A stretch of 64,000 nucleotides of DNA from Lichenicola sp964236105 (GCA_964236105.1 CAXSBC010000009.1:1-64000); one strand, 5' to 3'; counted from the first letter of the stretch, positions 1-9,680 are shown. Notes: generated from the sequence alone by a model not told the origin. A program made the numbers and translations.

Positions 1-147
1 CAATCGCTACCAGAGCTTGGGCTCAACAGGTCACTGTCTGACGCCGTTGGTATTAGATTGCTGAGCTAATGACCCCGTAGTAAGGGACGACAGCGATGCA
101 ATCGCGCAGAGGTGGCTGTGGGTATGGAGAGTTGTGCCAACACGGAC

Positions 148-1765
148 ATGATGAGAAAGTCGCGGATACTGCTTCGTCGGTGTGCGCCGATTATGCGTGC
201 CGCATTAGGAGCACGTGTCGGCTTACTTTTATGCTTTGGAGCCTGTTTGATCGCAGACTTCCATCTCGCCCGCGCTCTCGCCCCAAACGCCGACTCGGTG
301 CAGAGCTACAATGAAATGCTGGCTATCCGCGACGGGAATTTACTGCTCCACAACTGGGTGCTGGCGACCGATAATTTCTTGCTGACCGATCTGCCACTCT
401 TCGTCCTGTCTAGCGCAATGCTCGGACCGGGCCCTCGCCTCATCTATCTCGTCCCGTTTTTCATCTTCGTGCTGCTTCTGGTCGGCTGCCTGCTGCTCGT
501 CATACAGGCCGCCTCTACCGAGAGGGAGCGTCTTATCGGCAGCTATCTGATACTGCTTCTGCTCGGCGTGCCATATGGGCTTCGTTACAACGTCTTCTTT
601 TGGACCGATTTCCATGTCGCGACAGTGGCCATGTGCCTCTACGCCATCGTCGCGGTGGCACCCGCGCTGCACACCCAACCATTCTCCCGCCTGCGCTTGA
701 TCCCATTTACGGTTCTAGTGTTTGCCGCCTCGTTCAGCGACCCGCTCGTGGATGCGCTGCTGCTTGGTCCACTGCTGCTTCTTGTCGTCATCCGATCCTG
801 GCTCTGTGGCAGGATCAGCGTCGATGACGGCCTTCTGCTCGCCTGCATGGCGCTTGCACTGGCTTCGAGTAGGGTGGTCCTGCACAAGCTGGAGCAAGAG
901 GGGGCCTTTGGCACGCTATCAAGTGTGACCCCGGGTTTTGTCCCCGACATTCCGGCGCTCAGCCGCAACGTCGATGCCATACTGACTGGTGTCCAAGCAC
1001 TGTTCATCGCCAGGAGCGGCCTGATCGAGACAGTACCGCTGCACGCGCTCATCGCTTTCGGTCGGGCGGCTATTGCCATGACTACGATCGCCACGTGTGT
1101 CGTCGTGCTCCTGCGCATGCCGCGCGCCGCGGGACGGCGTGGCGCAGCTGCTGGTACTCGGTGCGATCTGCCTGCTTGGTCTTGATGGCATGAGCCAAAC
1201 GTTCGGCCAGTCTGTCTCGGACGGGCCATTCCAACCTGGTGCAGCCATCCGCTTCGTGTTGCCGCCGTTCATCTTCTTGTGCATTGCCGCCGCAATCCGG
1301 CTCAGTGCTTCGTTGGCCCGTCCAAATCGTGGTGCTCGGCTCATAAGGACACTCACGGTCGGACTGGGCTTGCTTCAGGCCGTTGGCGCGATCACCAGCG
1401 CCGCCGCGGTGGCCGGTAATCCACCGGCGATCCAGACCATTCCGCAACGTCAACTTGCCGACTGGTTGTCGCGGAACGGGCTGCTTTACGGCGTGGGGGA
1501 CTACTGGGACACGGGGCTGCTGCACGCGGTAAGCGGCGGCGTTGTGGCTGCCGACTCAATGACGCAGTGGGACGGGCGGCTATACTTCTTCCCTTGGTTA
1601 GCCGACTCGACGAAATCCAAAGCAAAGCGGCACCCGCAGTTCGCGGTCATCGTGCCCGGCAGTCGTTTCAATGTGACCGAGGCGGCCGTCGAAACCACTT
1701 ATGGCAAACCGATTAGCGTTACTCTCGTAGCAGCGCAGTTCTACGTAGCCCGCCTGCATCCGTGA
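148..1765 (+). pseudogene. polytopic membrane protein, frameshifted paralog of the gene at 8049-9680
   Basis: About 540 codons in two frames. The first frame runs from ATG 148 to about 1130 and then reads into nonsense ending at 1185. The homologous reading continues in the next frame from about 1115 to the stop at 1765. The first part has about eight hydrophobic segments and the second part three more plus a soluble tail. It aligns by eye with the intact protein at 8049-9680: both have a short NWVLATDN / GWIMATDN motif after the first membrane segment and a C-terminal region rich in W, D and G ending in a beta-type tail. This layout resembles glycosyltransferase-39-like integral membrane proteins, but I recognise no catalytic motif, so the function is unknown. 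The frameshift lies between about 1115 and 1140. A sequencing error cannot be excluded. Start choice is uncertain (124, 148 and 151 are all in frame). Confidence 0.7.
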
Positions 1766-1794
1766 GAGCTCAGTAAGCAGTATTGCTTTTCGCC

Positions 1795-2021
1795 AATAAT
1801 CCCATGGCACACTTACAGACCTCGGCAAGCTGGGCGCACGGGTCGACGTTGTTCAGCTTGGCATTGATGATCAGCGTATAGACGTCGGCGGCGTGCTCTC
1901 CACCACGGTCAGAGCCGGCAAACAGCCAGGATTTGCGACCGAGCCCCGGGGTCCACGGCGCTTCCCGAACCGGCGCTTGCGCAGCTCCTCGCCTATGATC
2001 GACAGCAGCTTCGTCTCCCAA
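1795..2021 (-). pseudogene. IS66-family transposase C-terminal remnant
   Basis: The minus-strand reading contains LGRKSWLFAGSDRGG followed by ADVYTLI, AKLNNVDP and a short tail. These are hallmark C-terminal words of IS66 TnpC transposases. Only about 60 residues survive, the upstream reading is shifted into other frames, and no TnpA or TnpB genes are present. It is a dead fragment. Confidence 0.75.
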
Positions 2022-2109
2022 CCATCACGGCCACAAACCCACAGCAAACACAATTCGGCCCGATGCCCTGTGATCCCCACCTGCCGGAACGGAGAAACGC
2101 TGTCCTGGC

Positions 2110-2215
2110 CGTCCTGGATCTACACGAACCGTAATCAGGTTGGGCGGGTCTGGATCAAGCTAAAAGAATGGCGCGCAGTCGCTACACGCTGCAAAGAAAT
2201 TGCGCTGCTTCTCGG
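2110..2215 (+). pseudogene. IS5-family transposase C-terminal remnant
   Basis: About 30 codons on the + strand read NQVGRVWIKLKEWRAVATRC, close to the C-terminal RLKxWRRVATRYDK block of IS5-type DDE transposases. The usual membrane-like LAATLxW end is missing and no inverted repeats were found. It lies next to an IS66 scrap of opposite orientation, so this stretch is an old insertion-sequence graveyard. Confidence 0.6.
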
Positions 2216-2372
2216 GCATCCTGTATCTTGCCGCAACATGCGACTAGCTCAAGTGCTAACAGGCCCTGAAGAACTAGTCCGCGCAATCCAGCCCGTGATA
2301 AAATATTTGGCCTTCATTAGTAGGTTCGGTTACATCGGTAGCGGGCCTAGCTCAAGTTTGTGGAGGCCAGTT

Positions 2373-2960
2373 TCAGCTCATCCAATCACGCCACGGCTGC
2401 CATCCGAGGGCTGCTTGTGTGATCAAGGCGTAGCCGCCCCGATTGGGATGGATTCCATCTCCCTGCTCTGCTTCCTTGCGCCAGACCTCGCTGACTTCCA
2501 GAAGCGGAAACACTGGCAGAAAAGGAACTGCAAGTTCTTTGCAGGCGCGTTCCAGGCGGCTGGATAGACTCCTGATCCGGTCGTCAAGGGCAGCATCACC
2601 GGTGCAACGCGGGCCAAGCATGAGTGTCGGCCGTTCTGCCCGAGCACGTGCCAGAATCGTTCGAGCGTTCACGATGGATGTATCTTCGGACACCCTCGGC
2701 CGCCCGTGCTCGTAGACGCAGTCGTTGACCCCGAAAGAGAAGACGAGACGTCCATCATGCTCTGGCAAAAGCCGGGCTGAAGCCTCCCGCTGCCACCGGC
2801 TGGCAATATCACCGGAGGTGTCACGTCGAATACCCAAGTTGTAAAACGTGACGTCACGCCCGTGTTACCTGGCCTCGACGCATAGGCGACCTGCCCAACC
2901 GAGACAATCGTCATCACCTGTACCGTTAACGAAGCTGTCCCCAAAGAAGCATATTCTCAT
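2373..2960 (-). pseudogene. SGNH/GDSL-type hydrolase interrupted by an in-frame TAA
   Basis: Read from ATG 2960, this is a 195-codon SGNH hydrolase. Block I is FFGDSFVNGTG at residues 5-15 (nucleophile Ser9 in GDS), a SFGVND-type block III follows, and block V is DGIHPNRGG, which supplies the catalytic Asp and His, near residue 168. Codon 32 (2865-2867 on the + strand) is TAA, between VEAR and HGRDVTFYNLG. The reading frame is otherwise intact on both sides, so this is a single nonsense change, probably from CAA. A restart at ATG 2837 would lose block I and the nucleophile. The family acts as esterases or lipases. It is silenced here unless the stop is suppressed or is a sequencing error. Confidence 0.8.
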
Positions 2961-3202
2961 GGCGGCATGATGAACGGTGCGGCTTCGATGGCAAGGTCAG
3001 CCTTCGATCTGATGCAGTCAAGGTGCAGGCACCGCACGCTTACCTGTGCGCAGCACCCGCCGGAACCATACACACTCGAGGGGGCGCGAGGCCGGGTGCG
3101 GCAGGTCATGTGAAACGTGGTCCCACCCGCCCAGGCCGTGGACCAGTTCGGCAGCCGTCCGACGCAAGCCTCATTCTCAAGATTCGGCTGCGCGCCTGCA
3201 CG

Positions 3203-4762
3203 TCACGCGTACGGACGACCGTCCTTCAGAAAGGCTTCGGCTGTGCGCAGGCTCAACGCCATGATGGTCAGCGCCGGGTTGGCGGCAAGCGAGCTTGGGA
3301 ACACCGAGTTATCGCAGATCCATAGATTCGCGATGTCGAAGCTGCGGCCCACCGAGTTTACCACCGCCCTGTCCCGGTGCGTGCCCATGCGGCAGGTGCC
3401 GATCGTGTGCGCCGAGCGTTGCAACGACCAGATGTCGCTGGCGCCGGCAGCCTCCCAGAGCGCGGTCATGAGTCGGATGGCATGACGGTCGATCGCCCGC
3501 TCGTTCGGGCCGTAGCTGAAATGCACCAGCGGCTTTCGCAGACCGGTGGCGTCGGTCTCGTCAGACAGCTCCAGGAAATTGCCTGGCTGCGGCAGGCATT
3601 CGCCGTTGATGCCGATGCCCGCAATATGGTTGTAGCGGTCGATGTAATCGACCAGCTTCTGTCCCCACAGGCTGCGGCCACGTGCGACAGCGCTTGCCCA
3701 TGTCACCGGAACCACGCCCAGGCTCTGCATCAGATAGCCGCCGACGAAGTCGACACCCTCCGGCCGGGTCATGTCCTCGCTGATCAGCGAGGAGGGATAG
3801 CCCTTGTTCATCCGCATCTCGTCAGGAAAGGTGCCCCAGACCTGGGTTGCCACATGCGCCATGTAGTTGCGGCCGACCTGGCCGCTCGAATTGGCGATCC
3901 TGTTATGCAGCAGCAGCCGCGGCGTCTCGACAGCGCCGGCGCAGAGGAACAGGGCGCGGCAGCGCTGGCGATGGTCGATGCCGTGCTGACGGTAGATCAC
4001 GGCGCAGACCTGACCCGTTTCATCCCGCTCGATGCTGTGGACGAAGCTCTCCGGACGGATCTCCGCCCCGGCCGCCACCGCGATCGGCAGGTAGGTCACG
4101 TCCATGCTGGTCTTGGCGCCGATCCGGCAGCCCTGGTGGCAGTAACCGCAATTGATGCAGGCCTGCCGCGTCGGCCCGTCCGCCTGCTCCAGATCGCGCG
4201 ATACCACGGCCGCTGGCGCGTCGGTGGCGCGGATGCCGAGCGCGTCGCAGGCCGACTGCATCAGCTGTGCCGAGGCGTTGCGCGGCAACGGCGGCAGCGG
4301 ATAGCGTATGTCGGGATTCCATGGATACTCGGCCGGCCCGGAGACGCCGATGAATCGCTCGACCTCCTGGTAGAACGGCAGCAGCGTGTCGAGATCGATC
4401 GGCCAGTCGGCCCCCTGCCCGCATTCTGTCTCGAGCTTGAGGTCGCGCGCATCGGCACGCGGACAGAAGGCGCCCCAGTGCAGGGTGGAGCCGCCGACGC
4501 CGGTGCCGCTGTTGTTGCCGCCGAACGCCTCCGGCGTCTGTCCGGCGCTCAGACGCTCAGCCATCCAGTAAATCTCGCTGGCTGCGACCTCGTCGGCGAC
4601 GAAGTCGTTCGGGTCGTGATTGCGGCCGGCCTCCAATGCCACGACCGCGAGCCCTGCCCGGGCCAGCTGCGCCAGCAGCGGCGCGCCCCCGGCGCCGGTG
4701 CCGACGATGACGGCATCGACCACCGTATCGAGCCCGTGCCGCTGCATCCGGTCGAGCCTCAC
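3203..4762 (-). CDS. GMC-family FAD-dependent oxidoreductase (gluconate 2-dehydrogenase large-subunit type)
   Basis: 519 aa. The FAD-binding GTGAGG loop is at residues 21-26 with the ExG acidic end of strand 2 near residue 44. GGSTLHWG, at about 90-97, is the second flavin-contact motif. A cysteine cluster CINCGYCHQGC lies at 202-212, as seen in membrane-associated sugar and alcohol dehydrogenases of this family rather than in cholesterol or choline oxidases. HTIGTCRMG near 452 and NPALT near 494 provide the usual C-terminal active-site His and Asn. No signal peptide is visible. The start ATG overlaps the stop of the upstream gene (4759-6183), so the two are translationally coupled. That partner carries a domain resembling the small gluconate-dehydrogenase subunit, which supports a multi-subunit dehydrogenase. 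No cytochrome c subunit is nearby. The substrate is unknown. Confidence 0.85.
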   Translation of the reverse strand: MRLDRMQRHGLDTVVDAVIVGTGAGGAPLLAQLARAGLAVVALEAGRNHDPNDFVADEVAASEIYWMAERLSAGQTPEAFGGNNSGTGVGGSTLHWGAFCPRADARDLKLETECGQGADWPIDLDTLLPFYQEVERFIGVSGPAEYPWNPDIRYPLPPLPRNASAQLMQSACDALGIRATDAPAAVVSRDLEQADGPTRQACINCGYCHQGCRIGAKTSMDVTYLPIAVAAGAEIRPESFVHSIERDETGQVCAVIYRQHGIDHRQRCRALFLCAGAVETPRLLLHNRIANSSGQVGRNYMAHVATQVWGTFPDEMRMNKGYPSSLISEDMTRPEGVDFVGGYLMQSLGVVPVTWASAVARGRSLWGQKLVDYIDRYNHIAGIGINGECLPQPGNFLELSDETDATGLRKPLVHFSYGPNERAIDRHAIRLMTALWEAAGASDIWSLQRSAHTIGTCRMGTHRDRAVVNSVGRSFDIANLWICDNSVFPSSLAANPALTIMALSLRTAEAFLKDGRPYA

Positions 4763-6183
4763 GATGCCGGTTCCGACACGCGCGGCAGCGGTTCCCAGGG
4801 CTCGCGGCGGCCGATGCCGAAATCGACGAACCCGCTCTTGCGCGGACCGTCGCCGCCATAGGCAATACCGCTATAGCCGATCCGGGCAAGGGTTGCAGGG
4901 TGGGCGACATAGAGCCGCACCGTGTCGGACCGCACGTCCTCGAACCAGAGCCTCATCTGCGCCGGGTTCAGCAGACCGGCCGCCGCAGCGACCGGGAACG
5001 TGCCGGCGGCGGCCTGTTCGAGCAGGGCGTCCTGCGACGCGGCATCGAGTGCCGCATAGCCGGACGCTCCGGCCGCGACATCGAGGCTCTGCAGCCCGGC
5101 GCGGTAGGCGTCGGGATCGGACGGGAGGTCGGCGAACCGCCAGCCATCGCCGCTTCCCGTGGCGAGGGCTGCGTCGATCTGGAGCGCCAGGTCGATCTCC
5201 CGGCCGACCGCCTGCGGCAGCACCCGCATCATCAGCGCACGCAGGGTCGCGAGCTGTGCCGCGCTCAGCGCGGCCGGCCCGGCTGCCGGCTGGTCCGGCG
5301 TCAGGCGCGCGAGCAGCACCGCACGGGTCCGGCTGCTGACGCGATCGGAGTGCAGCAGCGCCCAGTAAGGCTCGCCGATCGCCGTCGCCGCCGACGTGGC
5401 CAGGGCGACAGGACCCGCCTGCCGGACGATGAGGCGCGCGACCTCCTCGGCCCGTTCCAGCGGCAGCAGGTGCCCGGCGCCCTCGAGCGTCACCATCTGG
5501 TGCCGGGCGAAATGCGGCGCCATCAGCCTCGCCTGCGCGTCGGGGCCGAGCTCGCCATCCTCGGCGCCGGCGACGATCAGGGCTGGTGTCCGCAGCACGC
5601 CGACCCGGTCGGCCCAGTCCTCCTGGCTGCCGCCGCCAAGCCAGGCGAGCCACGCCGAACGAGCGGAGCACAACACGTCGTCCACCGCCAGGGCGTGACG
5701 CTCCGGGTGCAGCGCACTGCCGATGTTCTGGGTGACGAACCCATCCGCTTCGGAACGCCGCAAGGCATCGTCGCCGGCGAACCAGCCGGACATGGTCCGG
5801 CGCTGGCTCTCCTGCATCGGCTCGGGCCCTGGCGGCGACCCTGCCAGCAGGATGAGCTGCTCCAGTCCGGCGAGCTCGGGTTCGCCATCCTCGGCATGGC
5901 GCGCCACGATGGCGGCCAGCTTGGCGCCCATGCTGTGCCCGACCAGCATCCAGCGCCTCGGCCGCGCCTGGCGGATCGCCTGCATGACGAACCGCGCCAT
6001 CTCCTCCACGGTATAGCCCGACATGGCTGCGGCACTGCCAAAACCGGGGACATCGATCGTCGTGCAATGCATGGTCGGCGGAAGGCGTTCCGCGACCCAG
6101 CGCCAGCCGCGCCCGCTGCCGCCCAGGAAGTGGAGGCAGAACACGGTCATGCCTTGGTCAGGACGCGAATCTGGATCGAACAT
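4759..6183 (-). CDS. alpha/beta hydrolase fused to a gluconate-dehydrogenase-subunit-3-like domain
   Basis: 474 aa from ATG 6183, which sits just before the hydrolase core; ATG 6225 is an in-frame alternative. Residues about 12-245 form an alpha/beta hydrolase: HFLGGSG oxyanion loop, GHSMG nucleophile elbow (Ser84), GAEDGELG with the Asp near 209, and GAGHLLPLE with the His near 238. Residues about 265-470 are a separate helical domain ending in MRLWFEDVRSD, RIGYSGIAYGGDG and a short Pro-rich tail, features I associate with gluconate 2-dehydrogenase subunit 3. That subunit is normally a stand-alone small protein next to a GMC flavoprotein. The fusion is followed by exactly such a GMC gene with a 4-base overlap. 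I infer that the C-terminal half docks to the GMC enzyme while the hydrolase half could open a lactone or ester product. The domain assignment of the C-terminal half is less certain than that of the hydrolase half. Confidence 0.75.
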   Translation of the reverse strand: MFDPDSRPDQGMTVFCLHFLGGSGRGWRWVAERLPPTMHCTTIDVPGFGSAAAMSGYTVEEMARFVMQAIRQARPRRWMLVGHSMGAKLAAIVARHAEDGEPELAGLEQLILLAGSPPGPEPMQESQRRTMSGWFAGDDALRRSEADGFVTQNIGSALHPERHALAVDDVLCSARSAWLAWLGGGSQEDWADRVGVLRTPALIVAGAEDGELGPDAQARLMAPHFARHQMVTLEGAGHLLPLERAEEVARLIVRQAGPVALATSAATAIGEPYWALLHSDRVSSRTRAVLLARLTPDQPAAGPAALSAAQLATLRALMMRVLPQAVGREIDLALQIDAALATGSGDGWRFADLPSDPDAYRAGLQSLDVAAGASGYAALDAASQDALLEQAAAGTFPVAAAAGLLNPAQMRLWFEDVRSDTVRLYVAHPATLARIGYSGIAYGGDGPRKSGFVDFGIGRREPWEPLPRVSEPAS

Positions 6184-6534
6184 TCGGGTGCGGCTCCGCC
6201 GGCGAAACAGGGCTGGCGATCGCATGTGGTCGATGCCGTGATGCGTCAACTCCGGCTGCAGCCAACGGTTTTCGCGCTTGTGTTCCTGACCGTCCTGATA
6301 GCGCTGCGGCGATGCCAGTCGCTGGCCTCGAAAGGCCTGACGGTCACCCCCGACAGCGGACAAAGTCACCGACTACTGGAGCGATTGACTGCCAGCAGGC
6401 TTGTCCACGATCTCGAGAGCCATTGACCTGAAGCTGACTCACCCAATCACGCTACGGCAGGAACTCTTGAAAAGCTGCAATCTGCATATCGTGCCGGATT
6501 GTTCTGGCGGCGCCGGCGTGGATGGTAAGCCAGG
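6184..6534. other. non-coding stretch between two minus-strand genes
   Basis: No convincing gene. A 61-codon + strand reading at 6241-6426 has a hydrophobic start but no ribosome binding site and no recognisable family. The minus-strand frame of the hydrolase stays open upstream to 6369 but reads as low-complexity charged sequence, so it is probably not translated. Confidence 0.4.
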
Positions 6535-7668
6535 CTATGAAGCTTGGGCCGGCGATCGGCCATGACGGGGCCGAAAGCGACGTTGCAGCGGGATCTCCAC
6601 GTAGCGATAACTCAAATGAGCCATGGCCACGGCGATCACCACGGCACTTCCGATCAGCAGCAGAGACACCGCCCCGACCCGGTCGGGATGATTGCCATGC
6701 CGCCAATCCAGCACCGTCAGCAGGGTCAGGGCCACCGGGATGTGGCACAGATAAAGTGAATAGGAGCGCAGCCCGACCCAGGCCAGCGCGCGCGGAATGC
6801 CGCAATCGCCGACCAGCTCGCGTTCGGCCGCCCCCATCGCCACCAGCAGCGTGCAGAGCGTCGTCAGTCCGAGCTGGCCAACCAGCTTCGAATGCCCGAG
6901 CTGCGGCACGGTGATGAGCATGATCAGCAGGATCGGCGTCAGCCAAAGCCGGAACTCACGATATCTGGTCGCAGGACCCCCCGCGGTGAGCCTGCCGGAA
7001 CGGTGAAGGGCGTAGACGAGAATGCCGCCGATGATCGACGAGAAGCGCAGCATCCAGGAGATCTCGTTGGTCCAGAGGCCGAACAGGAACAGGGCAAGAA
7101 GCGCTGCCGTCCGGGCTCTGCCGGAGCGTAGGCTCCAGAGCAGGAACGGGAACACGGTGTAGAACTGCCACTCCACCGAGAGGGTCCAGTAATAGCCGAG
7201 CACGGTCGGGTGGCGGAACTCCTGCAGCTCGTAGACCGGCACGATCGCGGTCGCCCATTGCCATAGGACGCGCTGTATCGGCGGCCAGCTGCCGGCTCCG
7301 GCGAAAAGCCAGGCGGCCAGCAGGCAGTACGTGATCCACAGCGTGGAGGCAGGCCACAGGCGCCAGAACCGCTTGACGAAAAATTCCTTGATGACGTCTC
7401 GCCGGATCGTCGGCGGCGGGGACCAGAGCGGATCGAGCGAGCTGGCGATCACGAATCCGGAGATGGCGAAGAACAAGTCGACGCCGCCACTGAGATCCAG
7501 GACGCCGAAGAAGAAGGCGAACACGCGCGGCCCAGGCGCCAGTATGACCGAGAGATGGAACAGCACGACGAGCAGCACGGCGTAGGCGCGTAGCCAGTCG
7601 AGTTCCAGGTTGCGGTGCCTGCGGGAGCTCGGCACCGCCGGCGACGGCGAGGCCGGAACGCTATGCAC
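6535..7668 (-). CDS. acyltransferase family 3 membrane protein (OafA/YrhL type)
   Basis: About 377 aa if started at GTG 7668; the frame is open further upstream but that part is low-complexity. The N-terminus has the signature LDWLRAYAVLLVVLFH, where the R and the final His belong to the acyl-transfer motif. GGVDLFFAISGFVIA follows, then FxxxRFWRLWPA, and about ten membrane segments extend to the C-terminus, with YSLYLCHIPVAL near the end. Such proteins transfer acyl groups, often acetyl, onto polysaccharide or lipid sugars at the inner membrane. The gene is divergent from the membrane protein at 8049-9680, whose family could modify surface glycans, so the two may share a function. The start lacks a clear ribosome binding site and is the weak point of the annotation. 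Confidence 0.8.
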   Translation of the reverse strand: MHSVPASPSPAVPSSRRHRNLELDWLRAYAVLLVVLFHLSVILAPGPRVFAFFFGVLDLSGGVDLFFAISGFVIASSLDPLWSPPPTIRRDVIKEFFVKRFWRLWPASTLWITYCLLAAWLFAGAGSWPPIQRVLWQWATAIVPVYELQEFRHPTVLGYYWTLSVEWQFYTVFPFLLWSLRSGRARTAALLALFLFGLWTNEISWMLRFSSIIGGILVYALHRSGRLTAGGPATRYREFRLWLTPILLIMLITVPQLGHSKLVGQLGLTTLCTLLVAMGAAERELVGDCGIPRALAWVGLRSYSLYLCHIPVALTLLTVLDWRHGNHPDRVGAVSLLLIGSAVVIAVAMAHLSYRYVEIPLQRRFRPRHGRSPAQAS

Positions 7669-8048
7669 GATGCGACATGAGCATGGGAGCAGCGACAGAC
7701 ATTGCCCGCACGCTACGGGTTCGGCGAGGCCTTGGCGAGATGGTGACGTCGGAACGCCTGGAGGCGCATTGGCAGCACGCGATCGAGCATCTGGCCGGCG
7801 AGCACCACGCCGTCTTGGCCCACGACGGAAACGCCTGCATCCTGACCGGCGTGCTCGTCTCCGCGGGGGCGAGCCGTGCGTACTACCCGACCGGAGAACC
7901 AGACGATGTACAAACGTTATCAGGCCGGCGGCGACGCGGAACGGAATGCCTGGTTCGTCGGCCGGCTCGTTGCCTTCAAGCGCATCAGCCAGGTCGGCAT
8001 TCCCTGCATGTCGGCGCGACCTGCACGATAGTGGCTCGAGGTGGAACC
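7669..8048. other. decayed leader region upstream of the membrane protein gene
   Basis: The + strand frame of the downstream gene is open from ATG 7677, but the first 120 codons look unlike protein and lack the pattern seen in the paralog. A short + strand reading at 7907-8032 (about 41 codons, beginning MYKRYQAGGD) looks more protein-like, but I cannot assign it to a family. I regard the stretch as remains of one or more lost genes. Confidence 0.35.
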
Positions 8049-9680
8049 TTGGTCTTGCGTGCCTTGGCTTGGAACACGCAGCCTGCGCGCCGTCTGCTGC
8101 GCTTCTCGGCTCTCGTGCTGGCACTCGCCTCGCTGGTGTGGCTGCGCTTCGCGATGACGGCGGGCGGGTTCCGCAATTCCGACGATGCCAGCAATCTTCT
8201 CGCCGGCGTGGAAATGGCGGACGGCAACTGGCAGTTGCACGGCTGGATCATGGCGACGGACAACTACTATCCGACCGACGTGCTGGCCCAGGCGGTGCTC
8301 TACACGCTGTTCGGCTTCCATCCGATGCTGATGCAGGGCGCCGAGGCGGCGATCTGGGCGGCGATCGCCTTTCTCGGCATCCGGCTGGCTTTGCTGGATG
8401 CCTCCTACCGGCACTGGCCGGGTATCGTCGCGATCGCCGTGTCGCTGCTGGCGTTCAACCAGTTCGACTACACCTTCCGCGACAGCTTCCTGAGCACGCT
8501 TCCCTCGCATGGCTTCACCATCCTGCTGACGGTGCTGGCCTTTACCCTGTTCGTCGGTGGCGGCAGGCGCCGGACCGGCATCCGTCTGGTGGGGCTCGGC
8601 GTGGTGACCGCGACGGGTAGCTTCTCCGATCCGATCTTCAACGTCGTCGCCTGTCTGCCAATGCTTGGCGTCTGCGTGCTTGGCATCCGGGGCGGCGGCG
8701 ACTGGCGGCGCTCGCTGCTGCCTGTCTGCGCAGTGGTGGTCGCGATACTCGCAGCGCGCTGGCTGCTGACCCTGAACGCCCGGAGCGGCGGGTTCCGAAG
8801 CATCGAGCTGTCGATCACGCTCGCCACCATACCGCAGCTGCTGCAGAACCTCTCGTTTGCCGTCGAGGCGATTGCCCGCTTGCTCGGCGCCGAGTTCACC
8901 GGTCGCACGATCGACCAGCAGGCGGCCGGCGGTGTGATGATTCACCTGCTGCGCATCCCGTTCCTGATCGGCTTTGCGGCCGCGACCGTCATGCTTGGCG
9001 GAGCGATGCGGCGCGAGGTCCGCGACTGGCCGGGTGGCGCGAAACAGACGCGGGGTGACGAGCTCGATCGGCTGCTCTGGTTCAGCCTCGTGCTGTGCAT
9101 CGCCAGCACGGTGATGACGACGGTCATTGTCGATCCGACCTGCGCGCGCTTCTTCCTTCCTGCCGTGGTCGCGGGCTCGATCCTGATGGCGCGCCAGCTC
9201 GGACGCGTGCCGCTGCTGGCGGCGTATGGGCTGATCATGCTGCCGATCTCGATCGTTGCGGCGCTGCTGAGCATCGCGCGCGTCACGCCGGGCCAGGGGA
9301 TCGCCGTCCCGCAGGAGACCAAATTGGTCGAGACCCTGCTCGCGCGTGGGCTGCATCATGGCTATGCCGGGTTCTGGGAGGCGAACATGACCACCGTATT
9401 GTCGAATCGTGCAGTCATCAGCCTGCCGATTCTGGGCGGGGACGACCATCGGCTGCACCCGCTGATCTGGTTCGACAATCTCGACTGGTTTCGCCAGGCG
9501 GCGCGGGATTGGAACGGGCGGATCTTCTTCGTCGTCTCGCAGCAGCCTGCCGGCCTCGAGCTGAGCCGTGACATGGTGGTCCGCCAGTTCGGGCCGCCGC
9601 AGGAGACGATCAATCTCGATCTCTACAGCGTTCTTACCTACGATCTGGGCAGGAACGACCTCAGGACGCTGGTTCCGTGA
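8049..9680 (+). CDS. polytopic membrane protein, intact paralog of the broken gene at 148-1765
   Basis: 543 aa from TTG 8049, which follows a GAGGTGG purine run at a plausible distance. GTG 8031 and ATG 7677 are in-frame alternatives; comparison with the paralog favours a start near 8049. There are about ten to twelve hydrophobic segments, a conserved GWIMATDN motif after the first one, a GSFSDP motif in mid-protein also present in the paralog (SFSDP), and a soluble C-terminal domain with NLDWFRQAARDW. The architecture resembles polyprenyl-phosphate-dependent glycosyltransferases (GT-C fold), but the expected acidic loop motif is not clear to me, so the function is unassigned. Its divergent neighbour is an acyltransferase of the surface-polysaccharide kind. 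Confidence 0.75.
   Translation: MVLRALAWNTQPARRLLRFSALVLALASLVWLRFAMTAGGFRNSDDASNLLAGVEMADGNWQLHGWIMATDNYYPTDVLAQAVLYTLFGFHPMLMQGAEAAIWAAIAFLGIRLALLDASYRHWPGIVAIAVSLLAFNQFDYTFRDSFLSTLPSHGFTILLTVLAFTLFVGGGRRRTGIRLVGLGVVTATGSFSDPIFNVVACLPMLGVCVLGIRGGGDWRRSLLPVCAVVVAILAARWLLTLNARSGGFRSIELSITLATIPQLLQNLSFAVEAIARLLGAEFTGRTIDQQAAGGVMIHLLRIPFLIGFAAATVMLGGAMRREVRDWPGGAKQTRGDELDRLLWFSLVLCIASTVMTTVIVDPTCARFFLPAVVAGSILMARQLGRVPLLAAYGLIMLPISIVAALLSIARVTPGQGIAVPQETKLVETLLARGLHHGYAGFWEANMTTVLSNRAVISLPILGGDDHRLHPLIWFDNLDWFRQAARDWNGRIFFVVSQQPAGLELSRDMVVRQFGPPQETINLDLYSVLTYDLGRNDLRTLVP

Noticed and set aside
6241..6426. A 61-codon + strand reading with a hydrophobic start.
   Set aside because: No ribosome binding site and it ends in polar low-complexity sequence; likely chance.
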